Virus record (IMG/VR): IMGVR_UViG_3300043410_000435
Span: 1 to 29,996 of that record
DNA: 29,996 nt
Direction: 5' to 3' (one strand)
Origin: a virus
Shown: piece by piece, positions 16,376 through 27,124 of the stretch
How the letters are laid out: each line of letters opens with the position of its first letter
How positions within the stretch are numbered: position 1 is the stretch's first letter
Notes under the pieces: generated by a model
The model's input: only the letters and a program-made list of their open reading frames with translations
Databases searched by the model: none
Told to the model about the DNA's origin: nothing
Program-made: the position numbers and the translations under genes

Positions 16376-16383
16376 CTTGTCAA
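16355..16383 (-). promoter_or_regulatory. Consensus promoter within the terminator
   Basis: On the minus strand: TTGACA (16378-16383), a 17-base spacer, TATAAT (16355-16360). The start near 16348 lies after the first stem arm. Confidence 0.9.
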
Positions 16384-16392
16384 GAAGATTTT

Positions 16393-16629
16393 TTATTCGT
16401 CTTCTGGAGTGTTGTCAACAAATGCTGCGTCGATTTCTTCGTCTGATAGCTCTCCATCATTTAGGTAGCCACGAGCTAGGTCTTCGACCACATTAGCGAT
16501 ACCCATTACACCTGCTAGGATAGCAGTCTGTACTGTGTCAATACCAATGATAGCACCAGCACCGATAGTTGTCAATGCTGAAACGATAAATAGTGCAAGC
16601 ATTCTCTTTGCGATTTTTGCGTAGTTCAT
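16393..16629 (-). CDS. Small membrane protein, possible holin
   Basis: A 78-residue protein with two hydrophobic segments (MLALFIVSALTTIGAGAIIG and VQTAILAGVMGIANVVEDLA) and an acidic tail (DGELSDEEIDAAFVDNTPED). The layout fits small phage membrane proteins such as holins. The start shares TAATG with the gene upstream, so it is translated with the other two members of the PA14 unit. An alternative is a partner that keeps the PA14 protein in the membrane. Confidence 0.7.
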   Translation of the reverse strand: MNYAKIAKRMLALFIVSALTTIGAGAIIGIDTVQTAILAGVMGIANVVEDLARGYLNDGELSDEEIDAAFVDNTPEDE

Positions 16630-16832
16630 TATTTGTCCTCCTTATCTTTTCTTAAATTAATTGTGATTAGCCAAATAATTGTTGACCAAACGATTGCTAT
16701 ACCCACAATATCTCTAGCAGACCCTGTAAGAGTTAGCCATGCGATGAAAAACCCCAGTAGGGTGAATACTTGGTTGATACTCTCTTTTAATACTTCTTTA
16801 ATCCATTTGAATATTGATTTAATTAGTTTCAC
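16629..16832 (-). CDS. Small membrane protein, 67 aa
   Basis: A 67-residue protein: a basic amphipathic N-terminus (MKLIKSIFKWIKEVLKESIN), two hydrophobic stretches (VFTLLGFFIAWLTLTGSA and IVGIAIVWSTIIWLITI) and a basic end (NLRKDKEDK). The start is GTG, overlapping the PA14 gene stop as GTGA, which implies strong coupling. The function is unknown; with the next gene it may form a two-component membrane complex or holin pair. Confidence 0.7.
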   Translation of the reverse strand: MKLIKSIFKWIKEVLKESINQVFTLLGFFIAWLTLTGSARDIVGIAIVWSTIIWLITINLRKDKEDK

Positions 16833-18493
16833 TTTATCCTCCCTACCATCATGCTTGCAATTTGTGATACGATGACCACAGGCACGATGACTTCTTGTGC
16901 TTTCTCACGCTGATCTTCACTCATGTCTAGACCTGCTTGAGACACGTTTTTAAATACTTCTGCTACTGCCTTTCCTGGCTCTGTAAGTAGCTCTCCTACG
17001 AATGCTGCTGTCTCTGCAATACCCTCAGAAATGCCTCCAATAAGGGCTGTAGGGTCTGCTATAGCCTCTAACACTTGCTCTGCCTGTATTTCTGTGACCG
17101 CATCTGCAACTGTGTATGGTAGTACACCAGTGTCGTTTTCTGCAGCTCTTTCAGAAAGCTGTTCTTGAGCCTGTTCTTCTACTGATACTTGAGGTTGTTG
17201 TTCAGGTTGTACTGGATCGACTGTTTGCTCTTGTTCAGGAATCGGCTGGGGCTGTACTTCTTCTGGCTCTTCAGTAGGTTCCGTGGACGGCGAAGGTGTA
17301 GGTGGTAACTCTCTGAATGGTGGAATGGCTTCCAGTTCTTGTTGAGCGACATCTAACTCCTGTTGTTTAGTTAATACGTTTTGTGACGTTACTTCTATTA
17401 TACCTGAGTTTTCAATTTGAGCGTCAGTAGCACTATCTAAATTGGTTTGTTTTTCATTTACAATTGCAAGTAGTTCTGGATCCTGAATCTCTGGTTGTAC
17501 GGCATCCATGTCAAGAACGGTCTCTGTATGCCAAATAGTTTCATAAACGATCTCTTCTGTATATGTGGTTACATCGGTATAGGTTACAACTTCATCATAT
17601 ACTGTCTCTGTTACTGTCTGTGTTCCAAATTGTGATGATGGAACAATCTCATAACCATACCCTGGCTTTGCCCAGTATAGCCATACGTTTGCCCCACCAC
17701 CGTTCTCATAGAACCATAGCGTTATCGTGTGGCTGCCTTCTGTCAAGTAAAGGGATGTAGTTGAGCCACCTCCGCCTTTGTCGTACCAGTCATTAATAAT
17801 AATATTGTTATCAATAATTAGTTTTATTCCATCGTCGCCTGGTGCATAGAATCCGTATGTTCCTGTACTTGGTATCTGTATATTTCCACTAAAATTAACA
17901 ATCACATCTTCGTATAATCCTGAATTAAGTATCTGTCCTGAACCCCATTGAAAGTTGATATTAGAAACTGTTTCTGTTTTAACTAGTTTGTCTTCTGTAG
18001 GCAGTGGTGGTGCATTATTATAGCCACGCATATTATATGACTTTGCTGTAAGTCCACCAGGAACTAACGTAGTAACTGTCCTAGGTACTTGCGTTACTTC
18101 TCTTATTGTTTCTGTGTGTGCCACCTGAATTGTGTGTGGTACTTGTTCTGAAACCTGAATGTCTTTTGTTGGTCTGACCCATGATGGATCAAGAATAAGG
18201 GTTTGTTCGTAGTTTGTTTGTGCTGTTTGTAGTTCTTGTCTAGCTAAATCTATTTGTGTTTGTAGAGACTGACCTCTTTGTACCGCCTCTTGTTGTGCCT
18301 GTTGTGCCTGTTCTAGGGCAATCTGAGCAGCAGAAATCTTAGCCTGTGTTTCCGATATAAGTTGGTCATACTCTGCTCTAGTCTGTGCGTGAGCAGGAGA
18401 AGCCCAAAATACCATAAACAAGACTATTGCTGCAACCATGAGTGAGTATGCTAATCGTCTAATTTCCTGTCTCCTATAGTTAGTGCGGATCAC
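16829..18493 (-). CDS. Secreted PA14-domain protein with coiled coils
   Basis: About 554 residues from the GTG. A signal peptide (RRLAYSLMVAAIVLFMVFW, then ASPAHA) predicts export with cleavage after AHA. A coiled coil follows, then a PA14 (carbohydrate-binding) domain with YGFYAPGDDGIKLIIDNN and the ITLWFYENGGGANVWLYW core, a Thr/Val/Glu-rich beta stretch, a second coiled coil, a Pro/Glu/Gln-rich spacer and a C-terminal hydrophobic segment (VIVPVVIVSQIASMMVG). It probably sits on the infected cell's surface and binds glycans. I give the GTG as first canonical codon, but AGGAG with correct spacing precedes an ATT at 18463 that starts exactly at the signal peptide. Confidence 0.8.
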   Translation of the reverse strand: MIRTNYRRQEIRRLAYSLMVAAIVLFMVFWASPAHAQTRAEYDQLISETQAKISAAQIALEQAQQAQQEAVQRGQSLQTQIDLARQELQTAQTNYEQTLILDPSWVRPTKDIQVSEQVPHTIQVAHTETIREVTQVPRTVTTLVPGGLTAKSYNMRGYNNAPPLPTEDKLVKTETVSNINFQWGSGQILNSGLYEDVIVNFSGNIQIPSTGTYGFYAPGDDGIKLIIDNNIIINDWYDKGGGGSTTSLYLTEGSHTITLWFYENGGGANVWLYWAKPGYGYEIVPSSQFGTQTVTETVYDEVVTYTDVTTYTEEIVYETIWHTETVLDMDAVQPEIQDPELLAIVNEKQTNLDSATDAQIENSGIIEVTSQNVLTKQQELDVAQQELEAIPPFRELPPTPSPSTEPTEEPEEVQPQPIPEQEQTVDPVQPEQQPQVSVEEQAQEQLSERAAENDTGVLPYTVADAVTEIQAEQVLEAIADPTALIGGISEGIAETAAFVGELLTEPGKAVAEVFKNVSQAGLDMSEDQREKAQEVIVPVVIVSQIASMMVGRIK

Positions 18494-18497
18494 TAAC
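18479..18497 (-). promoter_or_regulatory. 5'-end hairpin/operator of PA14 unit
   Basis: GTTAGTG (18479-18485) and CACTAAC (18491-18497) form a perfect 7-bp stem with a 5-base loop at the predicted mRNA 5' end. It may stabilise the mRNA or bind a regulator; it also covers the GTG codon. Confidence 0.55.
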
Positions 18498-18503
18498 AAA
18501 ACT

Positions 18504-18512
18504 ATTATACCA
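18504..18512 (-). promoter_or_regulatory. Extended -10 promoter of PA14 unit
   Basis: On the minus strand TGG plus TATAAT (18504-18509), an extended -10. It starts 8 bases after the T tract of the nrdF terminator, with no clear -35. Confidence 0.7.
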
Positions 18513-18520
18513 TGAGTATA

Positions 18521-18548
18521 AAAAAGAAAAGGGCTGCCGAAGCAGCCC
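18521..18548 (-). terminator. Strong intrinsic terminator after nrdF
   Basis: GGGCTGC/GCAGCCC (18531-18548) with a TTCG tetraloop on the minus strand, followed by TTTTCTTTTT. It closes the nrdIEF operon. Confidence 0.93.
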
Positions 18549-18564
18549 AATCCTTATTATTTAG

Positions 18565-21633
<3,069 letters not shown>

Positions 21634-21650
<17 letters not shown>

Positions 21651-22047
21651 TTAACATCTCCAGCCTTTCTGTTATTAGTTCTACGTCTTCTGGTGTACCC
21701 AGAATTTCTACCCTGGCTACGATGGGAACTCCTGTCTTGGCAGAAATAAGATCTGCTGCCTTACAGTAGTGTTCTCCGAAGTTAGTGTTGCCTGTCCCAA
21801 TTACTCCTCTAAGGAGTTCTCTGTTTTCTGGTACATTGAGGAATGCTCTGACTTGCCTTGGGATTGCTGACTTTTCATTACCGCCTCCGTAAGTCGGAAC
21901 AACAAGAATATAAGGAACACAAACACCAATGGTGTCAGTATCAGCACTATAGTCAATTGGTATTCTCCTAGGATTAGTCGTCAGCTTTTCTACAAAGCGT
22001 TTTGTGTTACCAGAATAATTAGAGAAGTACACAATATCAAAAGACAC
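21634..22047 (-). CDS. nrdI: NrdI flavodoxin-like protein
   Basis: A 137-residue flavodoxin-like protein. [18 protein letters not shown] is the FMN phosphate loop, [18 protein letters not shown] the second flavin contact, and [18 protein letters not shown] the third. NrdI supplies the oxidant that builds the manganese-tyrosyl cofactor of NrdF. The start is GTG (MSFDIV) with GAGGAG upstream. It is the first gene of the operon, behind the promoter at 22083-22111. Confidence 0.93.
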
Positions 22048-22082
22048 TTGTACTCCTCACTAAAAATTTGGGTTAGATATCT

Positions 22083-22111
22083 ATTTTACCACAATGTTTA
22101 AACCAAGTCAA
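22083..22111 (-). promoter_or_regulatory. Promoter of nrdI-nrdE-nrdF
   Basis: On the minus strand: TTGACT (22106-22111), a 17-base spacer ending in TGG, TAAAAT (22083-22088), so an extended -10 as well. It overlaps the end of the terminase gene. Confidence 0.75.
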
Positions 22112-23879
22112 TGTTGAACTGACGCAAATAGCCATCAATTTCAGACTTTGGTGCATGAATAACATTGCGAGGATTATCTTGCTCATAGTTTTGTGATGGC
22201 TTGCGATCACGGAACTCATGGATTTCAACTGTAGTGTTTCTGTCACGAGGTGTGTGTGAGATAGCACCGAATACAGCACCACAGACAGCATCCGCAAGGT
22301 CCTTAGATGACTTGCGAGGGTGGTCTACACGGTTCTGCTTTACAATCTTTAGTTCTGTAAGCTCTTCGAACAAAAGTTCGATATTCGGCATTACAAGACG
22401 GTCTTCGTATACAAGCATAGCCATATCTTCGTAGTGCTTTTTAGCAACAGAAACTGTATCAGTTCTAATGCCAACAGCCTTTAGCTCGTTCTGGATATCG
22501 AATGAGTTCCAACGGTCAAAGCTTACCATTCCAATATCAAAGCCAAGTCTGCGTAGGTTCTGAATCCATTGCTTAACCTCAGATAGGTTCACAGGACCTT
22601 CCTTGCGTGGCTCCCACCATGCTACAGCATCTACTACTACGATAGGTACGATCTGCTCATAGTCTTTCATTACCTGGATTGATACCCACTTTTCTACGTG
22701 AGCAATGGCAACAGCACACTTGTCATGCTTCTGTGCAAGGTCAGCGTGAACAAAGTACTTCTTATCTGGGTCTGGCTTGAATGTCTCGTCAAATCGTCTT
22801 ACAGAGTCTAGTGGATTACGAATAGTCATTGCACTACGAACCTTGTCACGGTCCTTAAAGAATGCGTCTGATGCAAATGTAGGGACACATGCAAAACGTT
22901 GCATAGCATCGCCCATGTCTGTAAAGAATGATACCTTGAAGTCGTCAATCTTACGAGTAGGGTTAACCACCCAGGTTGGTCTTTTCATCGCAAATACACC
23001 AGGAATCTTGTATGAGAGAATTGTGTCTTCTTCCCATTCAATCTCTAGTGAGTTTCCTTCTGCATCTTCTGGCAGTTCATCATTCATAATAAACTTGTGA
23101 TGCTTTGTGATAACTTCCTTGTCTGCAATTACAGCATCGTATTTTGCAGAAATAAAGTCTCCAGGATAACGAGGGAATGATAGTAGTGCTACCTTTCCTA
23201 AGTCTGGGAAACGAGAGTCTACGGAAGCACGGAAAGCTTTGTAGATGTTGTCTGCAGTCTTACCCTGGTCATTACCAGTTCCAATCTCCTGTGCGAAACC
23301 AGAGATCTCGTCAAGGATGGCTAGGATAAGGTTAAGACCCTCGTGAGACTCACGCTCAGAGTGACCAGAGTAAACAGTAATAGACTTATCAAAGTTAATC
23401 TGTTCTGCCTTTGGATCATACTTGCCAGCAAACCAAGGTGAGCGTTCGATCTTTGTCTTGAAACCTTTGAAGAACACGTTCTTAGCCTGTTGAGCGTTAA
23501 TAGCTACGTTAATAATATCGATAGCGTCACCTGCTGGCTTACCAAAGTAACGAGCTGGATCTTTTAGACAGAGTAGTTTATATACTAGGTAGGCACATCC
23601 AACTGTTGATGTAAAGTCCTTACCACTACCCTTGCCAAGTTGCATAATGATTTCATTCTTAGTGTACTTCTTGTAGTGTCTACGACCAGCTTCTTCACCC
23701 ATGATTTCAATAAGTTCTTCTATGCGGTAGATCTGGCTCATTGACTCTACAAGGTCATACTGAATCTCAGATAGCATGGGCTGTGCGAGGTAATCTTCAC
23801 CCTCAACAAAAGTCTTTACATCTACTGGAATCTCGTCAAAGTGGCTACTCTTAAGTACTTCGAAAAAATCATTGAACAT
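22098..23879 (-). CDS. terL: Terminase large subunit
   Basis: A 593-residue packaging motor. The ATPase domain has Walker A in QLGKGSGKDFTSTVG (residues about 81-95), and ILAILDEISG as Walker B with the catalytic Glu. The C-terminal half carries YFVHADLAQKHDKCAVAIAH, the RNase H-like nuclease strand, then VVDAVAWWEP and KDLADAVCGAVFG, the acidic nuclease residues. It cuts concatemers and pumps DNA into proheads. The ATG at 23879 (MFNDFF) lies inside the end of the preceding gene; the longer frame only adds overlap. Confidence 0.93.
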   Translation of the reverse strand: MFNDFFEVLKSSHFDEIPVDVKTFVEGEDYLAQPMLSEIQYDLVESMSQIYRIEELIEIMGEEAGRRHYKKYTKNEIIMQLGKGSGKDFTSTVGCAYLVYKLLCLKDPARYFGKPAGDAIDIINVAINAQQAKNVFFKGFKTKIERSPWFAGKYDPKAEQINFDKSITVYSGHSERESHEGLNLILAILDEISGFAQEIGTGNDQGKTADNIYKAFRASVDSRFPDLGKVALLSFPRYPGDFISAKYDAVIADKEVITKHHKFIMNDELPEDAEGNSLEIEWEEDTILSYKIPGVFAMKRPTWVVNPTRKIDDFKVSFFTDMGDAMQRFACVPTFASDAFFKDRDKVRSAMTIRNPLDSVRRFDETFKPDPDKKYFVHADLAQKHDKCAVAIAHVEKWVSIQVMKDYEQIVPIVVVDAVAWWEPRKEGPVNLSEVKQWIQNLRRLGFDIGMVSFDRWNSFDIQNELKAVGIRTDTVSVAKKHYEDMAMLVYEDRLVMPNIELLFEELTELKIVKQNRVDHPRKSSKDLADAVCGAVFGAISHTPRDRNTTVEIHEFRDRKPSQNYEQDNPRNVIHAPKSEIDGYLRQFNIDLV

Positions 23880-24405
23880 TGACAATGGTAATCGTCTCCT
23901 GGTTCTTAGCAATGTCAGATAGTCGTCTCATAATCTTGTCACGAACCTCTGGGTATTCTGATGCAATGTCCTGTAGGATGCCCTTAAGGATATCCTGCTT
24001 ACGCTCAATCTCAATCATCTCTTCTGCTAGTTCCTTGTTCTCAAGCAGACCTGCTTTCTGGAGCATGTCAATACGCTTAGACTCAATGTCAAGTACTAGC
24101 TTGATAGCACCGTTCTTGGCAGCAAGATTGGCTACAGTAGTTGCCTCATCCATTACCTCATATGCTTTACTAATTAGTTTATTATAGTGGGTGTCAGCAG
24201 CTACCAGGGCTTCCTTAGCACGAGCACGAATAGCAGCATTGTCTGCAGCCATAGCCTTCCATTGGTTAAGGTGTGATACAACCTTTTGACGAGGTAGTGC
24301 AAGCACCTTAGAAATCTGTGTTGGGTCTTCACCCTGTAGATATTTCTCTACAACCTTGTTCATCTCGTCAAGGTGTTCTACTGTTAGGTCTTCAAAATTA
24401 GTCAT
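23869..24405 (-). CDS. terS: Probable terminase small subunit
   Basis: A 178-residue, mostly helical protein. DPTQISKVLALPRQKVVSHL looks like an N-terminal helix-turn-helix, as in many small terminase subunits, and the rest is helical oligomerisation material with charged segments. It overlaps terL by 11 bases and directly precedes it, the usual gene order. The assignment rests on position and domain form; a different DNA-binding accessory protein is possible. Confidence 0.7.
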   Translation of the reverse strand: MTNFEDLTVEHLDEMNKVVEKYLQGEDPTQISKVLALPRQKVVSHLNQWKAMAADNAAIRARAKEALVAADTHYNKLISKAYEVMDEATTVANLAAKNGAIKLVLDIESKRIDMLQKAGLLENKELAEEMIEIERKQDILKGILQDIASEYPEVRDKIMRRLSDIAKNQETITIVNVQ

Positions 24406-24697
24406 TGGTCTTTACCTTTGCCTTTCTAGGACGTTTCTTTGGAATACGTCGTACACGATCGATCACGAATGCCCTCATTGGACCAGACTGACCACGATAT
24501 GTTTCGATACAGTCTACCCAAAAGGCACCTGTCTCTGTATTTGTTGTAATACTTAGGAACTTAAAACGTGTACCATATTCTCCCTGAACCTTAATAAGGT
24601 CTCCCTTTTCAATAGTGAAGTTGCCATATGGCATTTCGTATACACGAGAAAATTTAGTTGGTACTGATTCTACTGGGGTTACTTTGCGTCTAGCCAT
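24398..24697 (-). CDS. Hypothetical SH3-like protein
   Basis: A 99-residue basic protein starting MARRKVTPVESVPTKFSRVY. The middle (FTIEKGDLIKVQGEYGTRFK and FLSITTNTETGAFWVDCIE) reads as a small beta barrel, and the end is very basic (RRIPKKRPRKAKVK). It may bind nucleic acid. It overlaps the terminase small-subunit gene by 8 bases and shares TAATG with the HTH protein before it, so it is in the packaging operon. The exact family is not recognised. Confidence 0.75.
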   Translation of the reverse strand: MARRKVTPVESVPTKFSRVYEMPYGNFTIEKGDLIKVQGEYGTRFKFLSITTNTETGAFWVDCIETYRGQSGPMRAFVIDRVRRIPKKRPRKAKVKTND

Positions 24698-24825
24698 TAT
24701 CTTCTTGACTTCCTTAATCCAAATTTTGCTAAGTACACGTAGATAGTTTCTACACTAGTACCGCACTCCTTAGCGATTTGCTCAGGAGTTTTCTTGTCGA
24801 TGTGATACCTTTTGCGTAACCACAT
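24697..24825 (-). CDS. 42-aa helix-turn-helix protein
   Basis: A 42-residue protein starting MWLRKRYHIDKKTPEQIAKE, then CGTSVETIYVYLAKFGLRK: a compact helix-turn-helix where TPEQIAKECGTSVETIYVYL matches the homeodomain-like pattern. It is leaderless: TATACT lies 6 bases before this ATG, behind TTGACA with a 17-base spacer. An upstream in-frame ATG exists but precedes the -10 element. It is the first gene of the packaging operon and may regulate it. Confidence 0.75.
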   Translation of the reverse strand: MWLRKRYHIDKKTPEQIAKECGTSVETIYVYLAKFGLRKSRR

Positions 24826-24831
24826 CTCACT

Positions 24832-24860
24832 AGTATACAGCTTTAAGCTCATTTTGTCAA
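24832..24860 (-). promoter_or_regulatory. Leaderless promoter of packaging operon
   Basis: On the minus strand: TTGACA (24855-24860), a 17-base spacer, TATACT (24832-24837), then 6 bases to the ATG at 24825. It overlaps the end of the RuvC-like gene. Confidence 0.88.
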
Positions 24861-25418
24861 CCTTTCCCAGTTATTGATTGCGTAGTGACCAATACCGATT
24901 GCATCTGCTACGTCATTATCCTTAACTACCTTATCATACTGAACGTCGATAAAGTGAATTGTCTTTTGCTTGCGTTGCTCTCTAGTCTGTGTCTTAATCC
25001 AGGAATCGGATTTACCTGGATTATTTAGCTTCATCTTGGCAATCTCTTCCTTGCTAGGCTTCTTATTGCCAATGAAGTTCTGCCAGGTGATTGGTGCTAC
25101 AGAACGGATTCTACGTACCCCAGCAGCCCCTAGAATGGCTCCCTGGACTAATGCAAGGTCTGCAGCAGTCTTAGGGCTATTCATGAATACTGTGTGCTCT
25201 ATGACGATTGCATCGATGCTGGTGGCATAGTGGTCAAAGAAGGCTTTGATCTTTGCCCCTGCATCAACCACTTTATCATAAGTGACATAGCCAATAAAAT
25301 TAATCTTTCCAAACTTTTCTAGCTTTCCGTCAGAGAAGATTGCGAAGGCTAGGCTATTAGTACTAGCATCAATAGACATTATTGTTTTTGGAATGTCAAC
25401 AAGATTACTTATCTTCAT
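24849..25418 (-). CDS. RuvC-like Holliday junction resolvase
   Basis: A 189-residue protein with an RNase H-like fold. IMSIDASTNSLAFAIF supplies the first catalytic Asp (Asp17), IDAIVIEHTVFMNSP the Glu, and KDNDVADAIGIGHYAINNW the last acidic pair, the pattern of phage and bacterial RuvC-type resolvases. It should resolve branched DNA before packaging, which fits its place next to the terminase operon. It overlaps the zinc-ribbon gene upstream by 14 bases. Confidence 0.88.
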   Translation of the reverse strand: MKISNLVDIPKTIMSIDASTNSLAFAIFSDGKLEKFGKINFIGYVTYDKVVDAGAKIKAFFDHYATSIDAIVIEHTVFMNSPKTAADLALVQGAILGAAGVRRIRSVAPITWQNFIGNKKPSKEEIAKMKLNNPGKSDSWIKTQTREQRKQKTIHFIDVQYDKVVKDNDVADAIGIGHYAINNWERLTK

Positions 25419-25695
25419 TCATTAGTCCCTTCATTTCTTTCAATGCCTTTGAGACATCGCTAGGATTTTCTATACAGCCAAAACATATTTGACTTTCATT
25501 GTATGCAGAAAGGAGACTGCCACAAGACTTACAATGTCTCTTTTTCTCAAAACGCTTTTTAACCTGTCTTAAGAAATAGTTTTGCATAATCTTTTCTTTT
25601 GTGGCAGCCTCCCTACATTCGGCTGAACAATATATTTGATAGCTTATTTTTGTGCTAAAAGAATGGTCACACCATTCACAATGCTTGTTTATCAT
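25405..25695 (-). CDS. Double zinc-ribbon protein
   Basis: A 96-residue protein with two Cys-rich sites: CEWC...YCSAEC (residues 6-27) and CKSC...CFGC, separated by a basic helix (KKRFEKKRHC). Each can bind a zinc ion. The basic linker suggests nucleic-acid contact. It overlaps the Cas4-like nuclease gene upstream by 20 bases and the resolvase gene downstream by 14, so it belongs to the recombination set. No exact family is recognised. Confidence 0.8.
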   Translation of the reverse strand: MINKHCEWCDHSFSTKISYQIYCSAECREAATKEKIMQNYFLRQVKKRFEKKRHCKSCGSLLSAYNESQICFGCIENPSDVSKALKEMKGLMNEDK

Positions 25696-26485
25696 CTAAT
25701 GGCTCCAGAGAATTTAGTTTAATCTCTCCAAGCCCAGCATTATCGCAAGCTTCCCTAATCGGACAAGTCTTGCAAATTTTAGAATTGCTACGATAGTTCT
25801 TGGTAGGAAGAGTTTTATCTTCCCATGCCTTACGAACATTTCGCATCCATTCGAATGTGTTCTCTACCCACTGATACATGTACTCATTTAGCTCAATTGG
25901 AAAAATCAGCAGTTCGTGATTATTCTTGTTTTCATAAATAAGTACAGATTTGTTTTTGTTGAGAATCTTCATGTAGATAAGTAGCTGAACTAGGTGTCCT
26001 AGTTTTGGCTTACCTGCAGTTTTACGATACTCAAATGCCTCATTTGGCATTGTCTTAATTTCTCCAAGAAGTTCCTTCTCTTCCCAATTAAGCATAACGT
26101 CACCAAATCCAAAGATTGGTGGATCGTTATAAGTTACCTTGAACTCAGAATCGATTAGGAACCCTGGAACATTGCCCATAGCTTCCTGAATACGTTCGTG
26201 AGACTTTGTTCCAGATGTCATATTTGCAGCACCATAGGCATCTGCATTATCTGTGAAGTCAGCACCAGAGAAAGCTAAGTACCAGTAGCGAGGACACTCT
26301 CCATGAGAGAATGCAATCGTACTAGGTGCAAAGGTTTTCTTTGTAGTAAATTTTGTTACACGATTTACAGTGTACCCCGAATTAATTTTTTCAATCAATG
26401 CCTCCCTGTCAAGGAATGAAGGCTTTGTATTTGGATTTTCATCCACCTTCTTAAGCATTACTTGTTGCAATAGGTTCTTAGCCAT
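25676..26485 (-). CDS. Cas4-like PD-(D/E)XK nuclease with Fe-S Cys
   Basis: A 269-residue nuclease of the Cas4/RecB type. One Cys lies in HGECPRYWYLAFSG and three in CKTCPIREAC near the end, the Fe-S arrangement of this family. The nuclease core reads GFGDVMLNWEEKELLGEIKT, where GEIK supplies the E-x-K motif, and HLVQLLIYMKI the following Gln/Tyr motif. It likely resects DNA ends for recombination, paired with RecA. No CRISPR genes are present, so a recombination role is more likely than adaptation. Confidence 0.85.
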   Translation of the reverse strand: MAKNLLQQVMLKKVDENPNTKPSFLDREALIEKINSGYTVNRVTKFTTKKTFAPSTIAFSHGECPRYWYLAFSGADFTDNADAYGAANMTSGTKSHERIQEAMGNVPGFLIDSEFKVTYNDPPIFGFGDVMLNWEEKELLGEIKTMPNEAFEYRKTAGKPKLGHLVQLLIYMKILNKNKSVLIYENKNNHELLIFPIELNEYMYQWVENTFEWMRNVRKAWEDKTLPTKNYRSNSKICKTCPIREACDNAGLGEIKLNSLEPLDDKQAL

Positions 26486-26493
26486 AATGATAC

Positions 26494-26802
26494 TTAGCGA
26501 GTGATATATTTAAGAGCTGATACTAAGTTGTTGATTGACTCAGCAGCAGTGTAATAAATATTCTTCTTCGCTCTATCTCCTTTTTCTACGTTAGTTAGCC
26601 ATGTGGCTTTGAAAGACATCTTTGCAGCAATTGCTTGCAAACGAACGATCTCTACCGTTGCAACATTTAAGGGAATGTCAGGCTTGATAATTAGCTTGGC
26701 AATAAAAGTAAGGGCTGTCTCCAGCTCCTCGTCTTGCATGTAGTCAGCGATCTCTGCTAGACCGTTGACCATCTCAATTGTAGTTTTAGTTTCTGTTTCC
26801 AA
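26494..26802 (-). CDS. Hypothetical protein, 102 aa
   Basis: A 102-residue helical protein starting METETKTTIEMVNGLAEIAD, with IADYMQDEELETALTFIAKL and KGDRAKKNIYYTAAESINNL. It starts with TTG, 6 bases after AAGGA, and has its own promoter (26829-26857). It precedes the Cas4-like nuclease by 8 bases and probably acts with it or with RecA, but its function is not clear from sequence. Confidence 0.75.
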   Translation of the reverse strand: METETKTTIEMVNGLAEIADYMQDEELETALTFIAKLIIKPDIPLNVATVEIVRLQAIAAKMSFKATWLTNVEKGDRAKKNIYYTAAESINNLVSALKYITR

Positions 26803-26828
26803 TTTAAATCCTTAAATATTGTACTTCT

Positions 26829-26857
26829 ATTATACACTATTCAACGCCATCAATCAA
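26829..26857 (-). promoter_or_regulatory. Promoter of nuclease-resolvase unit
   Basis: On the minus strand: TTGATT (26852-26857), a 17-base spacer, TATAAT (26829-26834). It lies at the end of the preceding gene and feeds 26802 downward. Confidence 0.8.
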
Positions 26858-27124
26858 CTGTTCTAGCACAGACATTTCAATGACTGCTAGTCTTGTTTTG
26901 ATTCCTGACTCACCAATGACAACTACGATAGCAGGGTCATTACCATTACGAATAGCATCTGTAGTAGCTTTAGCCCATACGTCTTTATTAAGGGTAAAGC
27001 TTTTGCCAACTTCTTTGAAGTCTACCGTGAAGTTTTCCCAGGATGCATCTCCCTTGTGAGTTCCACGACCAGAGTTCTTGTGCTGTTTAGCACCAATACG
27101 CTTACTCTCGCTCTTCTCGCTCAT
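26837..27124 (-). CDS. Possible Hjc-like PD-(D/E)XK nuclease
   Basis: A 95-residue protein starting MSEKSESKRIGAKQHKNSGR, then GTHKGDASWENFTVDFKEVG and SFTLNKDVWAKATTDAIRNG. GD...VDFK resembles the D...(E/D)xK core of small archaeal-type Hjc and phage Holliday-junction nucleases, with a strand-rich C-terminus (AIVVVIGESGIKTRLAVIEM). The position next to RecA and other recombination genes supports it. The residue pattern is short, so another PD-(D/E)XK role, or none, is possible. Confidence 0.55.
   Translation of the reverse strand: MSEKSESKRIGAKQHKNSGRGTHKGDASWENFTVDFKEVGKSFTLNKDVWAKATTDAIRNGNDPAIVVVIGESGIKTRLAVIEMSVLEQLIDGVE

Noticed and set aside
16829-18550. Upstream start of the PA14 gene at 18550
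   Set aside because: It lies within the nrdF terminator and upstream of the -10 element, so it could not be on this transcript.
25676-26485. Cas4-like gene as evidence for a CRISPR system
   Set aside because: No repeats with spacers and no Cas1 or Cas2 are present; the neighbours are recombination genes.
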